Positions 35,869-45,584 of a stretch of DNA of 46,767 nucleotides are shown one piece after another; within the stretch, counting starts at the first letter, position 1; each line of letters opens with the position of its first letter. The DNA lies in contig SIAI01000034.1 in assembly GCA_009691855.1 (NCBI GenBank), positions 1 to 46,767 on the forward strand, written 5' to 3'. This DNA comes from Planctomycetota bacterium (GTDB lineage Bacteria > Planctomycetota > UBA1135 > GCA-002686595). The notes beneath the pieces are model-generated. The model was not told the origin of the DNA and ran no database searches. It was given only the letters and a program-made list of their open reading frames with translations. Position numbers and translations under genes: made by a program.

Positions 35869-36135
35869 GGGCCCGCTCCCCTCGCCAGGACGTCGCATCC
35901 CTCTCGCCGGGACGGGTCCGAGCCGCCTCGGCGGCGGGCGAGCGAGACGTCCCTTCCACCTCACCAGCCGGAACGTACTTCACAAGCCTTTGTCCTAGAG
36001 GAGCTTGTGCTCCCTCACTGGGCTCGACGGCCGGTTCGAACGCGAACGACGATTCCTCCCCCTGCTCTCGATCCGCGGCAGTGGCGTGGCCGAAAAGGCC
36101 AGCCCAATCGCTCCCTCCCCGGGGGGCCGCACCGC
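35869..36135. other. Gap between sigma-fusion and protease genes
   Basis: This 267-bp stretch holds no credible ORF. A GC-rich stem-loop GCCGC-CTCG-GCGGC lies at 35922-35935, without a T-run, and could act as a weak terminator. AT-richer sequence near 35970-36000 (GTACTTCACAAG, TTTGTCCTAGAG) is the most promoter-like part, ahead of the protease gene. Confidence 0.35.
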
Positions 36136-37362
36136 ATGGATCGACAGCCTGTTCCCGCCGTCATTCCCCGTCCCCGCACCTGGCTGCCGATCGTCCTGGC
36201 GACAGGAACCGTCCTGGCCGCGACCGGCGTGGTCGGCCAGCGCGTGCTCGGCCTGCGCGAGCGCATCGAGGTCACCGAGAGCCTCCGCGAGCGCCAGACC
36301 GCCGACCTGCGCGAGCATCTCGACGGCCTGCGCGGCGAGCTCAGGGGCATCAAGAACGACCTCGGCACCGCCATCCAGGGCATCGAGGGCAGCGAAGACC
36401 TCGCCCGGCGCGTGCAGAGCGCCGAGGAGCACCTGAGCTCGATCGGCGCGGCGATCGAGGCGCACTCCTCCAGCCTGGTCGAGCTCGAGCAGGCGCAGGC
36501 CAGCTTCGTGCCCGAGATCGAGAAGGAGCTGAGCGAGCGCGACGATCGGCTGCAGAAGCGCTACGAGGCGCTCAACACGCTGGTCGTGGACGCGCAGAAG
36601 GTCGCCAGCGACAACCAGCAACGCGTGGAGAAGCTCGATCGCACGCTGACCACGCCGCCGGACCTGCACGGCATGTGGCGCGAGCTCGTCGGGCCGGTGG
36701 TGCAGCTCGCGGGCGAGTCCAGCGTCGGCAGCGGCGTCCTCCTGCCCTCCCATCCCAACGCCGACGGCGGCTACCGCACGCTGGTGCTCACCGCCTGGCA
36801 CGTGGTGCGCGACATCCAGGGCGATCCGCCCGACCTCGAGATGCCGGTGCCTGTGCAGATCTATCGCGAGGACGGCACGACGCGTCAGGAGAAGTGCAAG
36901 CTGCTGAAGCACGACCCGAAACTCGATGCGGCGCTGCTCGAGATCCTCACGCCCGACGCGCTCGACTTCGGTGCGCGCCTGGCTAAGCGCTCACGGCTCG
37001 AGGAGACCTGCATCTTCGACCCGGTCGTGGCCGTCGGCTGCCCGCTCGGCAACGACCCGATCCCCACGCGTGGCGAGATCGCCACCTGCAACCACGAGGT
37101 CGATGGCGAGCACTACTGGATGATCAACGCGCCGACCTACATCGGCAACTCGGGCGGCGGCATCTTCGACTCGGGCACGCACGAGCTGATGGGCATCTTC
37201 TCCAAGATCTACACGCACGGTTCACTCCGTCCGACGATCGTGCCGCACATGGGGCTCGTCACGCCCATGACCAAGATCTACGACTGGTTCGCCGAGGTCG
37301 GCTACGGCGAGCTGATCCCGCGCGAGACGCACGCGGACGAGGCGGCGCACACGGAGAAGTAG
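36136..37362 (+). CDS. Membrane-anchored trypsin-like serine protease with coiled coil
   Basis: The start at 36136 gives 408 residues. A membrane segment lies at about 17-36, a long coiled coil at about 41-170, and a chymotrypsin/Do-type protease domain from about 185 to the end. The full catalytic triad is visible: H222 in TAWHVV, D264 in KLDAALLE and S339 in IGNSGGG. Unlike DegP/HtrA there is no PDZ domain, and the coiled coil sits before the protease, suggesting oligomerisation or a ruler. The catalytic domain should lie outside the cytoplasm. It follows the sigma-membrane fusion gene on the same strand 267 bp away, so a role in cleaving that protein is worth considering but unproven. It converges with the C45-type hydrolase gene. 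Confidence 0.87.
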   Translation: MDRQPVPAVIPRPRTWLPIVLATGTVLAATGVVGQRVLGLRERIEVTESLRERQTADLREHLDGLRGELRGIKNDLGTAIQGIEGSEDLARRVQSAEEHLSSIGAAIEAHSSSLVELEQAQASFVPEIEKELSERDDRLQKRYEALNTLVVDAQKVASDNQQRVEKLDRTLTTPPDLHGMWRELVGPVVQLAGESSVGSGVLLPSHPNADGGYRTLVLTAWHVVRDIQGDPPDLEMPVPVQIYREDGTTRQEKCKLLKHDPKLDAALLEILTPDALDFGARLAKRSRLEETCIFDPVVAVGCPLGNDPIPTRGEIATCNHEVDGEHYWMINAPTYIGNSGGGIFDSGTHELMGIFSKIYTHGSLRPTIVPHMGLVTPMTKIYDWFAEVGYGELIPRETHADEAAHTEK

Positions 37363-37371
37363 CGCGCCGGC

Positions 37372-38568
37372 TCAGCGCTCGCCCAGCGCGAAGCTCGCCA
37401 CCGCCGAGCGTCGCGGCGCGCCCGCGCTCGATTCGCCCAGGTAGAAGTCGATCTCCATGCGCCGCTCGGCGGGGAAGTAGAGCGCGTGCCACAGCGTGCG
37501 GTTGGGCGGAACGCCGGCACCCGCTGGAGCGCAGGCCGCGACGCAGCGCGCGTTGGCGCGGATCTCGTCCAGCGAGAACGTCTCCTGCTCGACGAAGCGC
37601 GCCAGCAGCGTCTTCTGACGCCCGAAGAGGCCGAGCGGGTCTCGGTCGGCCGGCAGCGCCGCCGGATCCGGGTGCAGCTGCTGCAGGTAGTTCGTCGTCA
37701 CCTGCGGCCCGCCGTCGCCCTCGATCACGTGACCGCCGGATAGATCGATGGCGTTTTCCCACACGAACGAGCGCCCACTCGCGTCGGCCACGAGGTAGTG
37801 ACACGGGATCGAGGCGTAGTAGAGCTTCGCGCCGCGCAGCGCCGCCTCCGCCTGCGGCACGTCCTTGCAGGTGTCGAGCAGGAAGCGCCCGACCTGCAGC
37901 ACGTCGAAGCCCGCCTGCACGCCGCGGCTCGGACGCGCCTTGCCGAGCGTGGTGAGCTCGTCGTCGGCCAGCAGCGCGACCGTCAGGCCCTGCGAGTTGA
38001 CGCCGTCGAGCACGCCCAGGAGATCGAACGACACGACCGCCAGCGAGGCGTAGGCGTCCGTGGGATGGAGCTCGAGCACGTAGGGCGACGCGCTCGCCGG
38101 CGGAGCATCGGCGCTGGCCGACTTGCCCTCGAGCGTCCCGGTGGTGAAGTCGAAGTTGCGCGCGAGCACACCGCGCCCGTCGGTGGTCGTGTCTGGCGGA
38201 TAGAAGACGACCGTGCAGCCCGCGTGGACGGCGGCGTAGGCCACGGCATCGAGCTCGAAGGCGTCGGCGGCGAGGTCGTGCCCGAAGAAGTCGGCCACCC
38301 CGCGCATGCGCTCGAGCTGCGTCGGCGCATGGGCCGCGAAGTACTCGCGCTGCGCGCGCACAAGGCCCTTGTCCTTGGCCGCGGGCGGACGAGCGCCGTG
38401 GCGCTCGCTGCCCAGGCGCGCCAGCGCGCGCCCGATCTCGAACGAGCTGCCGTCGATGCGCACGTGCGCGACGCGCAGGAAGTCGCCGGAGGCGCCGGCG
38501 ACGGGGGAGAGCTTGGCGTCGCCGCCGACGAGCGTCGCAAGCGAGAGGAAGAGCAGCGGAACGAGCAT
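37372..38568 (-). CDS. Exported C45-type acyltransferase/amidohydrolase (Ntn-hydrolase)
   Basis: This 398-residue protein has a short signal sequence (MLVPLLFLSLATLVGG) and the layout of the C45 family (acyl-CoA:6-aminopenicillanate acyltransferase and relatives). An N-terminal pro-part is followed by the autocleavage site G117-C118 (HAGCTVVFYPP), whose cysteine becomes the nucleophile. G-R-G-V-L-A-R-N-F-D-F near 131-141 and G-V-N-S-Q-G-L-T-V-A-L-L near 188-199 complete the family pattern. Members cleave or exchange amide-linked acyl groups; the substrate here is unknown. GGAGG lies just upstream of the ATG. It is divergent from the EamA transporter gene. Confidence 0.8.
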   Translation of the reverse strand: MLVPLLFLSLATLVGGDAKLSPVAGASGDFLRVAHVRIDGSSFEIGRALARLGSERHGARPPAAKDKGLVRAQREYFAAHAPTQLERMRGVADFFGHDLAADAFELDAVAYAAVHAGCTVVFYPPDTTTDGRGVLARNFDFTTGTLEGKSASADAPPASASPYVLELHPTDAYASLAVVSFDLLGVLDGVNSQGLTVALLADDELTTLGKARPSRGVQAGFDVLQVGRFLLDTCKDVPQAEAALRGAKLYYASIPCHYLVADASGRSFVWENAIDLSGGHVIEGDGGPQVTTNYLQQLHPDPAALPADRDPLGLFGRQKTLLARFVEQETFSLDEIRANARCVAACAPAGAGVPPNRTLWHALYFPAERRMEIDFYLGESSAGAPRRSAVASFALGER

Positions 38569-38707
38569 GGGAAGCCTCCGCGAGCAGGATAGAGCGCGCG
38601 TAGCCGGCCGGGCACCCGCTGGCGGCAAGTCCTGCGTAGGGCGCGCGCTTGTCCGACCGACAACTCGGCCCTGGCGCCGGACCCGGCGGATATCGGAGGA
38701 TCCGCGG

Positions 38708-39589
38708 ATGAGGGCGAAGTGGCCGTGGTCCGCGCTGTTCGCGGTGACGATCTGGGGCGGCTCGTTCGTGGCCACGAAGATCGCGCTCGGCGCCGAGGGC
38801 GCGCGTGTGTTCACGCCCTTCGGCCTCGTGTCGCTGCGCTTCCTGATGGGCGGGCTCGCGCTGCTGCTCGTCCTGTGCGTGCGCCGCATGCCGCTCCTGC
38901 CCGAACGCGCCGATCGCGGGCGCACTGCGCTGCTCGCGCTCATCCTGGCCACGCACATCGGCGTGCAGACCTACGGGCTCTCGTTCACCTACGCCACGCA
39001 CGCGGCCTGGATCGTGTGCTTCCAGTCGGTGACGATCGCGCTCGCGGCGCAGTTCTTCCTCGGCCAGAGGCTGCGCGGCATCGGCTGGCTCGGCGTGGCC
39101 GTGTCGATGGTCGGCATCTTCGGCGTGACGCGCGCGGGCGCGCACGCGGCGGACATCGGCTTCGGCGATCTGTTGCAGCTCGTCGGCTGCGTGACCTGGC
39201 CGGCCTACACGCTGCTCGGCGCGCGACCGGTGAAGAGCTCGGGCGCGCTGCGCGTCACGACCTGGGCCATGCTCGGCGCCGGCGCGCTCATGCTCGCGCT
39301 CGCGCTCGTCAACGGCTTCGGCGCTCGCCCCGGTGCCGCGGAGCTCATCGCTCTCGTCTACCTCGGACTCATCTCCAGCGCCGCCGCGTTCCTGGCCTGG
39401 TACCACTCGCAGGCCGTCCACGGCTCGCAACGCACCGGCGGGACGCTGTACGTCGAGCCGTTCGTCACCGCGGTGCTGGCGTCGTTCCTGCTAGCGGAGC
39501 CCCTGGCCTTCGCGACGATCGCGGGCGGGATCGTCGTGCTGCTCGGCGTGTACCTGGTGCAGCGCGGCGCGAGCGCGAACACGGCCTGA
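38708..39589 (+). CDS. EamA/DMT-family transporter
   Basis: This 293-residue protein is almost wholly hydrophobic, with about ten membrane segments in two EamA halves: first from W-S-A-L-F-A-V-T-I-W-G-G-S-F to ~125, second from D-L-L-Q-L-V-G-C-V-T-W to the end. It has the family pattern A-A-F-L-A-W-Y near 218 and the conserved glycines. Such proteins export amino acids or related metabolites; the substrate cannot be told from sequence. It is divergent from the C45-type hydrolase gene, which may share its promoter region, and its stop lies 6 bp from the convergent unknown gene. Confidence 0.88.
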   Translation: MRAKWPWSALFAVTIWGGSFVATKIALGAEGARVFTPFGLVSLRFLMGGLALLLVLCVRRMPLLPERADRGRTALLALILATHIGVQTYGLSFTYATHAAWIVCFQSVTIALAAQFFLGQRLRGIGWLGVAVSMVGIFGVTRAGAHAADIGFGDLLQLVGCVTWPAYTLLGARPVKSSGALRVTTWAMLGAGALMLALALVNGFGARPGAAELIALVYLGLISSAAAFLAWYHSQAVHGSQRTGGTLYVEPFVTAVLASFLLAEPLAFATIAGGIVVLLGVYLVQRGASANTA

Positions 39590-39595
39590 GCGCGC

Positions 39596-40843
39596 TCAAC
39601 GGAAGATCACCGTCCACTCGAGCGCGCGCTGCTCCTCCGGTCGTGCGGCGGGATCGAGCGCCCGCAGGCGCACGCCACGCTCGTCGAGCGGCTCGACGAG
39701 CAACGGTGCTCCGCTGCGCGGGTCGAGCTCGCGCGGCACGTTCTCCCAGCCCTCGCGACCCTGCGCCAAGATCCGCAGCGCGCTGCGCGCGAGGGCCAAG
39801 CGGGTCTCCAGGGCGCACAGGAACTTCTCGGTGTCCTGGATCATCGGCAGCATCGTGCCCGTGCACAGCATGCGGAAATCGAGCTCTTCGCGGAAGCGCT
39901 CCAGGTCCGCGGCCGACACGCCCTCGCCGCGCACATGGCGCAGGCTGAGCTCGTAGCCCTCCGTGAACTTCGCCAGGTCGCGCGCGGGGCTCCACAGGAA
40001 CCGTTGCCACAGGGCGCCGAATCCCGGGGCGCGCGGGGTGTTCTGCAGCGACCATTCGATCGTGCGCAAGCCGTTAGAGCGCTCCCAGGCCAAGGCCTCG
40101 AGCAGGAAGTCGCGCGGCCGGAAGGCCGCGAGCCTGCGCTCGAGCGCGGCCGGATCCAGACGCTCGCCGAGCAGCGGCAGCGAGCCCTCCAGCGCGGTCA
40201 ACGTGCCGTCCAAGGTCGTCGCCCAAACCAAGAAGTGGACCAGGCTCACCGGCGCGCGCAGCTTCTCGGGCACCTGGAGGCTCGCCTCCATATCGCGCTG
40301 GACCCCGTCCAGATCGCCGCGGCGAGCGGCCCGCAGCAGCGAGTACTGGATCGCGCGCAGGCCTTCGAGGACTCGCGGCACCCTGGGGTAGACGTTGGGC
40401 GGCACGAGCCCCGCGAACAGCGCGCAGGCGTCGAGCGTCCGGTACTCGTCGACCGTCCGGAACACGTCCGCCAGCTCGCCGTACTCGTCCGCCACCTGCT
40501 CGAGGTGCGCGCCGACGTTCTTCCAGCTCGCGTCGTCGAGCGCCCAGTCCTGCGCTTGCCAGAAGACGAGCGGGGCCTGCTCGAACTCCTCCAGCGCGGG
40601 CGCCGCCTCCTGCGGCTGCAGTTGCTCCTCGGCGGCCCGCAAGCGCGCGGCCCAGTTCGTCAAGTCCTGCTCGCTCGGCCTGTAGTCCAGGCAGCGCTCC
40701 GCCGGCGAGAACAGCACGCCCGCGGCGCGCAGGGCCGCGAACTGTTCGCTCGTGCTCGGCCCGTACGGAAAACGGAAGAGGAGCCACCACACCGCCACCA
40801 GGGCGAGGCACGCAACGACGAACCACGCGAGGGGCTTACGCAT
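39596..40843 (-). CDS. Single-pass membrane protein of unknown function, tandem copy 1
   Basis: This 415-residue protein has one N-terminal membrane segment (about 7-23, WFVVACLALVAVWWLLF). The rest is a largely helical, Leu/Ala/Arg-rich domain outside. Near the C-terminus it has E-L-D-P-R-S-G-A-P-L-L-V-E, a version of the D-P-x-x-G-x-P-L motif seen at the ends of many exported planctomycete and verrucomicrobial proteins. The next upstream gene is a clear paralogue, more than half identical by eye and colinear. I do not recognise a function. It is probably the last gene of the purH-side minus-strand cluster, and it converges with the EamA gene. Confidence 0.75.
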   Translation of the reverse strand: MRKPLAWFVVACLALVAVWWLLFRFPYGPSTSEQFAALRAAGVLFSPAERCLDYRPSEQDLTNWAARLRAAEEQLQPQEAAPALEEFEQAPLVFWQAQDWALDDASWKNVGAHLEQVADEYGELADVFRTVDEYRTLDACALFAGLVPPNVYPRVPRVLEGLRAIQYSLLRAARRGDLDGVQRDMEASLQVPEKLRAPVSLVHFLVWATTLDGTLTALEGSLPLLGERLDPAALERRLAAFRPRDFLLEALAWERSNGLRTIEWSLQNTPRAPGFGALWQRFLWSPARDLAKFTEGYELSLRHVRGEGVSAADLERFREELDFRMLCTGTMLPMIQDTEKFLCALETRLALARSALRILAQGREGWENVPRELDPRSGAPLLVEPLDERGVRLRALDPAARPEEQRALEWTVIFR

Positions 40844-40870
40844 GCTGCCGCGCGTCTCCGGCGCGCGTCT

Positions 40871-40889
40871 CAGACTCTAGTGTCCAGAG
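40871..40889. repeat. Short inverted repeat between the tandem paralogues
   Basis: GACTCT and AGAGTC (6 bp, 7-nt loop), followed by tandem GAGTC units (GAGTCGAGTCGAGTC at 40885-40899). It lies in the 78-bp gap between the two unknown genes and could end the upstream transcript or bind a regulator. Evidence is only the symmetry. Confidence 0.3.
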
Positions 40890-40921
40890 TCGAGTCGAGT
40901 CACTCGGGAAGCGAACTCGGC

Positions 40922-42172
40922 TCAGCGGAAGGTCACGGTCCACTCGAACCGGCGCTGCTCCTCGGGCTGCACGCCGGGCTTGAGCGCTCGCAGGCGCAAG
41001 CGCCGCTCGTCGAGGGCCTCGACGATCAGGGGCGCGCCGGTGTACGGGTCGAGCTCGCGCGGCACACCCTCCCAGCCTGAATGGCCGTGCGCGAGGAGCC
41101 GCAGCGCGCTGCGGGCGAGCGCCAGACGTGCTTCCAAGGAGTTCAAGACCTCGACCTGCTGTCGGAGCGCCGACCACGTCGCGCTCGTCAGCGGCATCCG
41201 CGACGTGATCCCTGCCTCGAAGCGCCCCAGGTCGGCAGCCGACACGCCCTCGCCGCGCACCTGGCGCAGGCCGAGCTCGTAGCCCTCGGTGAGCGCCGCC
41301 AGATCGCGCGAGGGGGTCCAGGTGAAGCGTTGCCAGAGAATGTCGAGCCCAGTGTGCGGCACGTTGTCGAGGGACCACTCGACCATGCGCAGCGAGTTCG
41401 ACCGCTCCCACGTCAAGGCTGCGCCCAGGAGCGCGCGCGGCTGGAAGGCCGTGAGCCGGAGCTCGAGCGCGGCCGGATCCAGCCGCCCGTCGAGCAACGG
41501 GAGGGAACCCTTCAGCGCACTCAAGGCGCCGTCGAGGACCGTCGTCCAGGCGAGGAAGTAGATCAGGCTCACCGGGATCTGCAGCTTCTCCGCTACGAGC
41601 AGGTGCGCCTCCAGGTCGCGCTGCACGCCGTCCAGTTCTCCACGGCGAGCGCAGCGAAGGAGCGAGAGCGCGATCGCCCTGGAACCGCCGAAGATCCGCA
41701 CGGCGTCGAGCGTGGGATGGAACTCGGACGAAGGGACCTTCGCGTACACCTCGCAGACGTCGAGCGTCCGGTAGTCGCCGATCGTCCGGAACAGGTCCGC
41801 GAGCTCGCCGCAATCCTCGGCAAGGAGCTCGAGATGGGCGTCCGCGCTCGTCCAGCTGGCGTCGTCGAGCGCCCAGTCCTTCGCGCGCCAGAACGCGAAC
41901 GGGTCCTGCTCGAGTTCCTGCAGGGGGAAGTTCGTCTCACGCGGTGAAAGGCGCCCCTCGGCTTCGCGCAGGTGTGCGCTCCAGACCGTCAGGTCTTGGG
42001 TGCTCGGTCGGTAGGCAGTGCAGCGCTCGAGTGGCGTGAACATCACCCCCGCCGCGCGCAGCGCCGCGAACTGTTCGCTCGGGCTCGGCCCGGAGTTCAG
42101 GCCGAACAGGAGCCACCACACCGCCACGAGGGCGAGGCCTCCGACGACGAACCACGGCGTGGACTTGCGCAT
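40922..42172 (-). CDS. Single-pass membrane protein of unknown function, tandem copy 2
   Basis: This 416-residue paralogue of the neighbouring 415-residue protein has the same layout: membrane segment at about 7-23 (WFVVGGLALVAVWWLLFGLN), helical body, and E-L-D-P-Y-T-G-A-P-L-I-V-E near the C-terminus. Conserved landmarks include SEQFAALRAAGV after the membrane segment and GYELGLRQVRGEGVSAADL in the second half. The copies diverge most around residues 110-150. The gene starts 36 bp after the purH stop. The duplication is old enough for many substitutions but gene length is kept, so both are probably functional. No function assigned. Confidence 0.75.
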   Translation of the reverse strand: MRKSTPWFVVGGLALVAVWWLLFGLNSGPSPSEQFAALRAAGVMFTPLERCTAYRPSTQDLTVWSAHLREAEGRLSPRETNFPLQELEQDPFAFWRAKDWALDDASWTSADAHLELLAEDCGELADLFRTIGDYRTLDVCEVYAKVPSSEFHPTLDAVRIFGGSRAIALSLLRCARRGELDGVQRDLEAHLLVAEKLQIPVSLIYFLAWTTVLDGALSALKGSLPLLDGRLDPAALELRLTAFQPRALLGAALTWERSNSLRMVEWSLDNVPHTGLDILWQRFTWTPSRDLAALTEGYELGLRQVRGEGVSAADLGRFEAGITSRMPLTSATWSALRQQVEVLNSLEARLALARSALRLLAHGHSGWEGVPRELDPYTGAPLIVEALDERRLRLRALKPGVQPEEQRRFEWTVTFR

Positions 42173-42208
42173 GCGCTCCCTATACCCCGGGCGATGCTAG
42201 CCGCGGGC

Positions 42209-43786
<1,578 letters not shown>

Positions 43787-43789
<3 letters not shown>

Positions 43790-43821
43790 GCTGCGTTCGC
43801 GCGGAGCGCGGACGCAGCATG
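43787..43821 (-). promoter_or_regulatory. Perfect hairpin enclosing the purH start codon
   Basis: CATGCTGCGT (43787-43796) and ACGCAGCATG (43812-43821) are a perfect 10-bp inverted repeat. Within it CGCGC (43798-43802) and GCGCG (43806-43810) pair again, with one T/G position between the stems and a 3-nt loop. On the purH mRNA the last three bases of the structure are the AUG start codon, so the start would be locked in a stem of about 15 bp. No ribosome-binding site is visible nearby. Confidence 0.6.
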
Positions 43822-43938
43822 TCCGCTCCGGATCGCCCGTTCGACCCGTCCAGGAACACTGACGCCGCCCTCGCGAGCCCTCCATCCTAACCAGCGAATC
43901 GCGCCGTGGAAGGCGCCGCCGGCCGCCCTTCGCGCGCG

Positions 43939-45561
43939 CTACTCCTCGCCGCCGTAGCCCAGCGCCCGCAGCATCTTCTCGCGCTCTTCGCGGTCATCCC
44001 CGTTGCCGAGGCCCGTGCGCTCCTGGCTGTGCTGGTAGAGCTTGAAGAGCTGCTCGGGCCAGGCCGCGCGCTCGCCCTTGCGCTCGGCGAAGACGTCCGT
44101 GAGCTCGAGCGGGTCCTGCTCCAGGTCGTAGAGCTCGAAGCGCTCCTCGTCCGCGTAGTAGATCAGCTTGAAGCGCTCGTCGCGGAAGGCGAGCTGGTTG
44201 CCGCGGCGCGTGGCTTCGGGACGGCTGGTCTGGGCGATGTGCAGCGTGTCGTGCGGCGTGAACAGGGACTGGCCGCGCTGGCCGGGCAACGGCGGGAGGC
44301 CCACCACCTCGAGCACGGTCGGCACGAGGTCGATGTGCGAGACGACCTTGCCGGCGGCGGCGACGAGCGCCGGCTTGCGCGCGTCTCCGCGCGGCAGCTT
44401 GACGATCAGCGGCACATGGATGAGCTCGTCGGTCAGGTACTCGACGTGGCCGAAGAACTTGTGCTCGCCCAGGGCCTCGCCGTGGTCGGAGGTGAACAGC
44501 ACCAGGCTGTCCTGGTACAGGCCCAGGCGTTCGAGCTCGGCCAGGAGCTCGCCGATGTAACGATCGACGTAGGCCACCTCGAGCGCGTAGCGCGTGCGGC
44601 GCACGTCGTTGGTGGCCGGCACGTCGTTGATCCAGGCGCGCACCTCGCAGGCCCCCGGCGCGCGCGCGCCGCGATCGACGACCACGCGCGCGCTGGCGAC
44701 GGGCGACATCTCCTTGGCCTCTTCCCACACGAGCGGCAACGCCTGGCCGTTCTCACGGCACTCGAAGCGGCGCACGCGGAACTTGGCTGCGCCCTTTTCG
44801 GGCGACTGGAACTCGAACACGTTGCGGCCCTCGGTGAGCTGCACGGTCTGCGTCCATTGTTCCATGTCGGAGCTGCGCAGCTCGGCCAGCGGCTCGCCGT
44901 CCAGGCGCAGCTGCACGTGACGCAGCTCGGTGCCGTGGGCCTCGTAGGGCTCGTGCGGATCGGAGAAGTGCGCAAACAAGAACAGCGGCTTCGCGGTGTC
45001 GCGCTGCGCGAGACTGGCGAGCAGGCGCTCCTCGGTCTTCTCGGCCAGCGAGATGTCCCAGTAGTTGTAGTCGTAGCTGGCGAAGCCGCGGCTCGGCGAC
45101 TCCTGTGCATCGAGCGGGTTGAGCGTGCCGAGGCTGAGCACCGCGCGCGAGTGGTAGCCGTGGCCGCTGAGCCAGTCGGCCAGCAGCGGCAGGCTGGTGG
45201 GCACGTTCTGGCCGTTGTTGAACACCTTCGTCTCGAGCACGGGGCGCGAGGAGAAGAGGCTCATGTGCGAGGGCAGCGTCATCGGCGCGGCCGAGAACAC
45301 GCGCGGGAACGGCACGCCCTCTTGCGCCAGGCGGTCGAGGTTCGGCGTGTCGTACTTGTGCTCGGGATCCAGGAGCGCGTCGGCGCGCAGCGTGTCGACC
45401 AGAATCAGGATCACGTTCACCGTGGGCGCCGGGGCCGGAGCCGGAGCGGGCGGGGGAACGGCGACGAGCGGATTCGGAGGCGCCTTCCCGGACTCGCCGC
45501 AGGCGGCGCCCAGCAGGCCGGCGAGCAGCGCGGAGAGAGTTCGTCTGGAGGGCGGCTTCAT
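43939..45561 (-). CDS. Sulfatase-like lipoprotein with Thr at the catalytic position and an inserted domain
   Basis: This 540-residue protein of the alkaline-phosphatase superfamily (sulfatase branch) starts with a signal ending LLGAAC (C21, imperfect lipobox) and a Pro/Ala linker. Metal-site residues are visible: D56 in LVDTLRAD, D359-H360 in TSDHGEALGEH. The usual C/S-x-P-S-R formylglycine motif is replaced by T95-L-P-S-H, so sulfatase maturation cannot occur; a Thr nucleophile is typical of phosphoryl-transferring relatives. Residues ~211-323, between DPHEPYEAHG and RYALEVAYVDRYIGELL, are an extra beta-rich segment not found in simple sulfatases. The C-terminus MLRALGYGGEE is typical of the family. 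It follows prfB by 23 bp. Confidence 0.85.
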   Translation of the reverse strand: MKPPSRRTLSALLAGLLGAACGESGKAPPNPLVAVPPPAPAPAPAPTVNVILILVDTLRADALLDPEHKYDTPNLDRLAQEGVPFPRVFSAAPMTLPSHMSLFSSRPVLETKVFNNGQNVPTSLPLLADWLSGHGYHSRAVLSLGTLNPLDAQESPSRGFASYDYNYWDISLAEKTEERLLASLAQRDTAKPLFLFAHFSDPHEPYEAHGTELRHVQLRLDGEPLAELRSSDMEQWTQTVQLTEGRNVFEFQSPEKGAAKFRVRRFECRENGQALPLVWEEAKEMSPVASARVVVDRGARAPGACEVRAWINDVPATNDVRRTRYALEVAYVDRYIGELLAELERLGLYQDSLVLFTSDHGEALGEHKFFGHVEYLTDELIHVPLIVKLPRGDARKPALVAAAGKVVSHIDLVPTVLEVVGLPPLPGQRGQSLFTPHDTLHIAQTSRPEATRRGNQLAFRDERFKLIYYADEERFELYDLEQDPLELTDVFAERKGERAAWPEQLFKLYQHSQERTGLGNGDDREEREKMLRALGYGGEE

Positions 45562-45584
45562 CCGAGAGCGGAAAGCTCTTCGGC

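Noticed and set aside
43790..43885. Upstream start for purH
   Set aside because: The added 32 residues are Arg/Cys-rich and absent from PurH proteins; the conserved opening MIQRALLSVSDK begins at 43789.
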